A stretch of DNA of 9,777 bases, from contig CANHBE010000085.1 of assembly GCA_947458575.1 (NCBI GenBank), positions 1 to 9,777 of the forward strand, read 5' to 3'. Each line of letters begins with the position of its first letter. Positions within the stretch are counted from its first letter, which is position 1. Source of the DNA: Flavobacteriaceae bacterium. GTDB lineage: Bacteria; Bacteroidota; Bacteroidia; Flavobacteriales; Flavobacteriaceae. Below are positions 6,777 to 9,777 of this stretch, piece by piece. The position numbers were made by a program, and so were the translations under genes. The notes beneath the pieces were generated by a model. That model searched no databases. It was not told where the DNA came from and saw nothing but the letters and a program-made list of their open reading frames with translations.

Positions 6777-8561
6777 ATGTCTCGGTTCAAAGAAAACGAC
6801 TTACCGAAATCCAAGATTACCAAGTCTTCGCTGCAGAAGGCAGCACTGATTTTTAAGTATTCGGGCCATCACAAATGGAAATTTTACGTTGGATTGCTGT
6901 TCCTTCTTCTTACCGGAGGAACAGCTCTGGCGTTTCCAAAATTAATGGGTATGCTTATCGATTGCGTTAAGGACAAAGACTTCGTCACCGCCAATTACAT
7001 AGCCCTTGGTTTGGTTATTATCTTGTTTTTACAATCTTTTTTTTCTTTTTTCAGATTATCTCTGTTTGTAAACTTTACGGAAAACACACTTGCTAATTTG
7101 CGCCTTGCCTTATACAGTAATTTGGTTAAGCTTCCCATGTCCTTCTTTTCTCAAAAAAGAGTTGGCGAGCTAAATAGTCGTATCAGTTCGGATATTACTC
7201 AAATACAAGACACCTTAACTTCCACTATTGCAGAGTTCCTGAGGCAGTTTATTTTGATTTTCGGAGGCGTCATACTTTTAGCAAACGAAAGTCTCAAGTT
7301 GACATTTCTCATGTTGTCGGTAGTGCCCTTAGTCGCCATTGCAGCTGTAGTATTCGGCCGATTTATCAGAAAGTACTCCAAGAAAGTGCAAGATCAAGTG
7401 GCAGAGAGTCAAGTTATTGTTGAAGAAACGATGCAAGGCATTAGTATCGTAAAAGCATTTGCTAATGAATGGTACGAAATTGCTCGCTACAACGGCAAAA
7501 TTCGCGAAATTGTCAAATTGGCCATCAAAGGCGGAAAATATCGAGGCTACTTTGCTTCTTTTATCATTTTTTGCTTATTTGGTTCCATTGTGGCTGTTGT
7601 TTGGTATGGTGTACAATTAAGTATTGCCGGAGAAATGAGCGTGGGGCAATTAATTTCCTTTGTATTGTATTCTACATTTGTAGGAGCCTCATTCGGTGGG
7701 ATTGCCGAATTATATGCTCAAATTCAAAAAGCTGTGGGCGCTACGGAACGTGTATTCGAGTTATTGGATGAAAAACCAGAAAAAATTAAGGGACAAGCCA
7801 ACAGCGAGGTACAAATCATCAATGGAAATGTGTCCTTTAATAATGTTGTATTCAGCTATCCTTCACGCAAAGAAATCAAAGTCCTGAAAGGTGTCAATTT
7901 CGAAGCAAGTTTCGGTCAGAAAATCGCAATTGTTGGTCCAAGCGGCGTTGGTAAATCAACCATTGCATCACTCTTACTTCGATTCTATAACATACAAGAA
8001 GGCACAATAGAAATTGACGGAAAGAATATTTATGATTTTGATCTGGAAATCCTACGCGGCAATATGAGTATTGTACCTCAAGACGTTATTCTCTTCGGCG
8101 GAACAATAAAAGAGAATATTGCCTACGGAAAACCCAATGCTACTGATGATGAAATTGAAATTGCGGCAAAACAAGCCAATGCGCTTAATTTTATTAATGG
8201 ATTTCCTGAAAAAATGGAAACTATCGTCGGAGAACGTGGCATAAAACTGTCTGGTGGCCAGCGACAGCGTATTGCTATTGCAAGAGCTTTGCTTAAAAAT
8301 CCAAGGATTTTGATACTCGATGAAGCAACTTCCTCCTTGGACAGTGAAAGTGAAAAATTAGTTCAAGAAGCACTTGAAATTCTGATGGAAGGAAGAACTA
8401 GTATCATCATCGCACATCGTCTCTCTACTATCAGAAGTGCCGATCAAATCTTGGTATTAGATAACGGAATCATATCAGAACAAGGAACGCACCACGAACT
8501 AATGGCACTTGAAAATGGATTGTATAAAAACCTAAGCCATTTACAATTCAGTAATTCGTAG
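6777..8561 (+). CDS. ABC transporter permease/ATP-binding protein (MsbA-like exporter)
   Basis: A 594-residue half-transporter that should work as a homodimer in the inner membrane, using ATP to export a lipid, drug or peptide. Residues ~30-320 form the six-helix exporter membrane domain, starting at KFYVGLLFLLLTGGTALAF. The nucleotide-binding domain covers ~340-590: Walker A GPSGVGKST (387-395), Q-loop Q435, signature LSGGQRQR (from 491), Walker B ILILDEAT (D515, catalytic E516), D-loop SSLDS, and switch histidine H547 in AHRLST. All catalytic residues are present and the length is normal for the family. I prefer ATG 6777 to the TTG two codons upstream; no Shine-Dalgarno supports either. The family is close to MsbA/BmrA-type exporters, but the substrate cannot be assigned, and its neighbours (a protease and proline dehydrogenase) give no clue. 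It probably forms its own transcription unit. Confidence 0.93.
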   Translation: MSRFKENDLPKSKITKSSLQKAALIFKYSGHHKWKFYVGLLFLLLTGGTALAFPKLMGMLIDCVKDKDFVTANYIALGLVIILFLQSFFSFFRLSLFVNFTENTLANLRLALYSNLVKLPMSFFSQKRVGELNSRISSDITQIQDTLTSTIAEFLRQFILIFGGVILLANESLKLTFLMLSVVPLVAIAAVVFGRFIRKYSKKVQDQVAESQVIVEETMQGISIVKAFANEWYEIARYNGKIREIVKLAIKGGKYRGYFASFIIFCLFGSIVAVVWYGVQLSIAGEMSVGQLISFVLYSTFVGASFGGIAELYAQIQKAVGATERVFELLDEKPEKIKGQANSEVQIINGNVSFNNVVFSYPSRKEIKVLKGVNFEASFGQKIAIVGPSGVGKSTIASLLLRFYNIQEGTIEIDGKNIYDFDLEILRGNMSIVPQDVILFGGTIKENIAYGKPNATDDEIEIAAKQANALNFINGFPEKMETIVGERGIKLSGGQRQRIAIARALLKNPRILILDEATSSLDSESEKLVQEALEILMEGRTSIIIAHRLSTIRSADQILVLDNGIISEQGTHHELMALENGLYKNLSHLQFSNS

Positions 8562-8562
8562 T

Positions 8563-9732
8563 TTATTTGATTTTTCTCCGGTCGCGTTCTATTTTTAAAA
8601 GATTCAACTCGCGGCTAGTTTGCCCGGCTACCGACGTATTCTCTTCTGCTCTTCTGATAAGGTATGGCATTACATCTCGCACCGGACCAAAAGGCAAATA
8701 CTTCGCGACGTTATAACCATGATTTGCCAAATTATAACTGATATTATCGCTCATCCCATACAATTGTCCATACCAAATTCTATGATCATCTTTCGCAATG
8801 CCACTAGTACGTTGCATATCCATTAGTCGATATGAACTTTCCTCATTGTGCGTACCCGCAAAAATAGCCATGCGATCGAGATGCTTCATCATATAATCTA
8901 AAGCAGTATTATAATTGTCATCCGTTGCCTGCTTCGATGCGCAAATCGGTGTCGGATAGCCACGTTCTTCAGCACGAGCATTTTCTTTTTCCATATACGC
9001 GCCACGGACTAATTTCATTCCAATAAAAAAACCTGCTGTTTTCGCTCTCTCATGCAATTCCTTCAAATACGCCATACGATCCCAACGATACATTTGCAAG
9101 GTGTTGAAAACGATAACTTTCTCTGTATTGTACTTACGCATCATGTCTTCAACCAAATCGTCTGCGGCATCTTGCATCCAACTTTCTTCTGCATCTATTA
9201 AGAGCGCTACATCCTTCTGATGTGCGGTTTTACAGATTAAATCAAATCGATCTCTTACCTTTTGCCATTCGATTTCTTCTGTTGCGGAAAGCGCTTCCTT
9301 CCCTCCTACTTTTTCGTATAAGTCAAGTCGACCCAAACCGGTTGGCTTAAAGACAGCAAACGGAATCGCATCGCGTTCTTTGGCAAATTCTACCGTTTTT
9401 AAAGTCATTTCCAGCGCCGCATCAAACTGCTCTTCTTCCTCTTTGCCTTCAACAGAATAATCTAATACAGACGAAACGCCTTTGGTAAACATTCTATCAA
9501 CAACCGACAAGCAATCAACTTCATTGACGCCACCACAAAAGTGGTCAAAAACAGTCGCACGAATTAATCCATCCACTGGAAGATGCGCCTTCAAAGCAAA
9601 GTTAGTCACTGCTGTTCCAATGCGAACCAAAGGCTCGTTGGAGATCATTTTAAACAAGAAATAAGCACGATCCAATTCAGTATCGCTCTTTAGTGCAAAG
9701 GCAACTTGAGTGTTGTTGAAGATTTTTTCCAT
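8563..9732 (-). CDS. Proline dehydrogenase (monofunctional, FAD-dependent)
   Basis: A complete 389-residue PRODH, catalysing FAD-linked oxidation of proline to pyrroline-5-carboxylate, the first step of proline breakdown, with electrons passed to the quinone pool. The beta/alpha-barrel motifs are all present: DYSVEGKE (91-98), FKPTGLGR (128-135), LIDAEESW (178-185), FNTLQMY (209-215), KLVRGAYMEKE (240-250), AGTHNE (292-297), YGQLYGMSDN (321-330) and LPFGPVRDVMPYLIRR (346-361). R360, R361 and E364 fit the arginine pair and glutamate that bind the proline carboxylate and amine in PutA. The length matches single-domain, mitochondrial-type PRODH; there is no DNA-binding or P5C dehydrogenase domain, so the second enzyme must be encoded elsewhere. 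The start at 9732 is supported by a -7 box just upstream. Its stop lies one base from that of the convergent ABC gene. Confidence 0.95.
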   Translation of the reverse strand: MEKIFNNTQVAFALKSDTELDRAYFLFKMISNEPLVRIGTAVTNFALKAHLPVDGLIRATVFDHFCGGVNEVDCLSVVDRMFTKGVSSVLDYSVEGKEEEEQFDAALEMTLKTVEFAKERDAIPFAVFKPTGLGRLDLYEKVGGKEALSATEEIEWQKVRDRFDLICKTAHQKDVALLIDAEESWMQDAADDLVEDMMRKYNTEKVIVFNTLQMYRWDRMAYLKELHERAKTAGFFIGMKLVRGAYMEKENARAEERGYPTPICASKQATDDNYNTALDYMMKHLDRMAIFAGTHNEESSYRLMDMQRTSGIAKDDHRIWYGQLYGMSDNISYNLANHGYNVAKYLPFGPVRDVMPYLIRRAEENTSVAGQTSRELNLLKIERDRRKIK

Positions 9733-9749
9733 AGACTACGTTTGAAAGG

Positions 9750-9757
9750 CAAATATA
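9750..9757 (-). promoter_or_regulatory. -7 promoter box for proline dehydrogenase
   Basis: On the - strand these bases read TATATTTG, a full match to the Bacteroidota -7 consensus TAnnTTTG, followed by C. The box ends 17 bases before the ATG, which implies a leader of only about ten bases. The matching -33 box would fall at or beyond the right end of the window and cannot be checked here. Confidence 0.55.
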
Positions 9758-9777
9758 GAAGAGTTTCGGCATAATGA

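Noticed and set aside
7037..7054. Poly-T runs in the ABC exporter gene as a possible slippage or frameshift site
   Set aside because: The frame continues through all six membrane helices and the whole ATPase domain, so the run simply encodes phenylalanines in a membrane segment.

Overview
The window looks like chromosomal DNA from a member of the Bacteroidota, most likely a flavobacterium-like gliding or T9SS-bearing organism. The evidence is a PorP/SprF-type outer membrane protein, a PorE-like TPR/propeller/OmpA protein, a secreted metzincin with FN3 and GEVED modules, AT-rich DNA, start codons without Shine-Dalgarno sequences, and promoter boxes of the Bacteroidota TTTG-N19-TAnnTTTG type. 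It holds five protein-coding genes packed closely. There are no RNA genes, mobile elements, CRISPR arrays or recognisable pseudogenes, and no gene-free stretch longer than about 150 bases.

Bases 1-2744 carry a type IX secretion (T9SS) accessory pair on the + strand. The first gene is a PorP/SprF-family barrel protein that enters the window already past its signal peptide, so only its first ~20 codons are missing. After a 17-base gap comes a 621-residue periplasmic protein with TPR, five-bladed PD40-like propeller, carboxypeptidase-regulatory-like and OmpA peptidoglycan-binding domains in order. Pairs like this usually follow a large T9SS cargo gene, which would lie just left of the window.

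Bases 2745-6625 hold a separate transcription unit. A well-formed promoter overlaps the end of the OmpA gene and drives a 1259-residue secreted zinc metalloprotease: prodomain, reprolysin-like catalytic domain, PKD-like and Ig-like domains, three FN3 repeats of exactly 91 residues, a GEVED domain, and a C-terminal module ending in two 30-residue dockerin-like EF-hand repeats. It lacks the usual T9SS type A tail, so the C-terminal module is the most interesting part of the window as a possible alternative sorting or anchoring domain.

Bases 6626-9777 hold a 151-base intergenic region, a complete MsbA-like ABC exporter on the + strand, and a monofunctional proline dehydrogenase on the - strand. 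These two genes converge with a single base between their stop codons. The last 45 bases carry the proline dehydrogenase promoter. I see no functional link between these two housekeeping genes and the secretion genes. Apart from the C-terminal module of the protease, I do not see a clearly undescribed system here.
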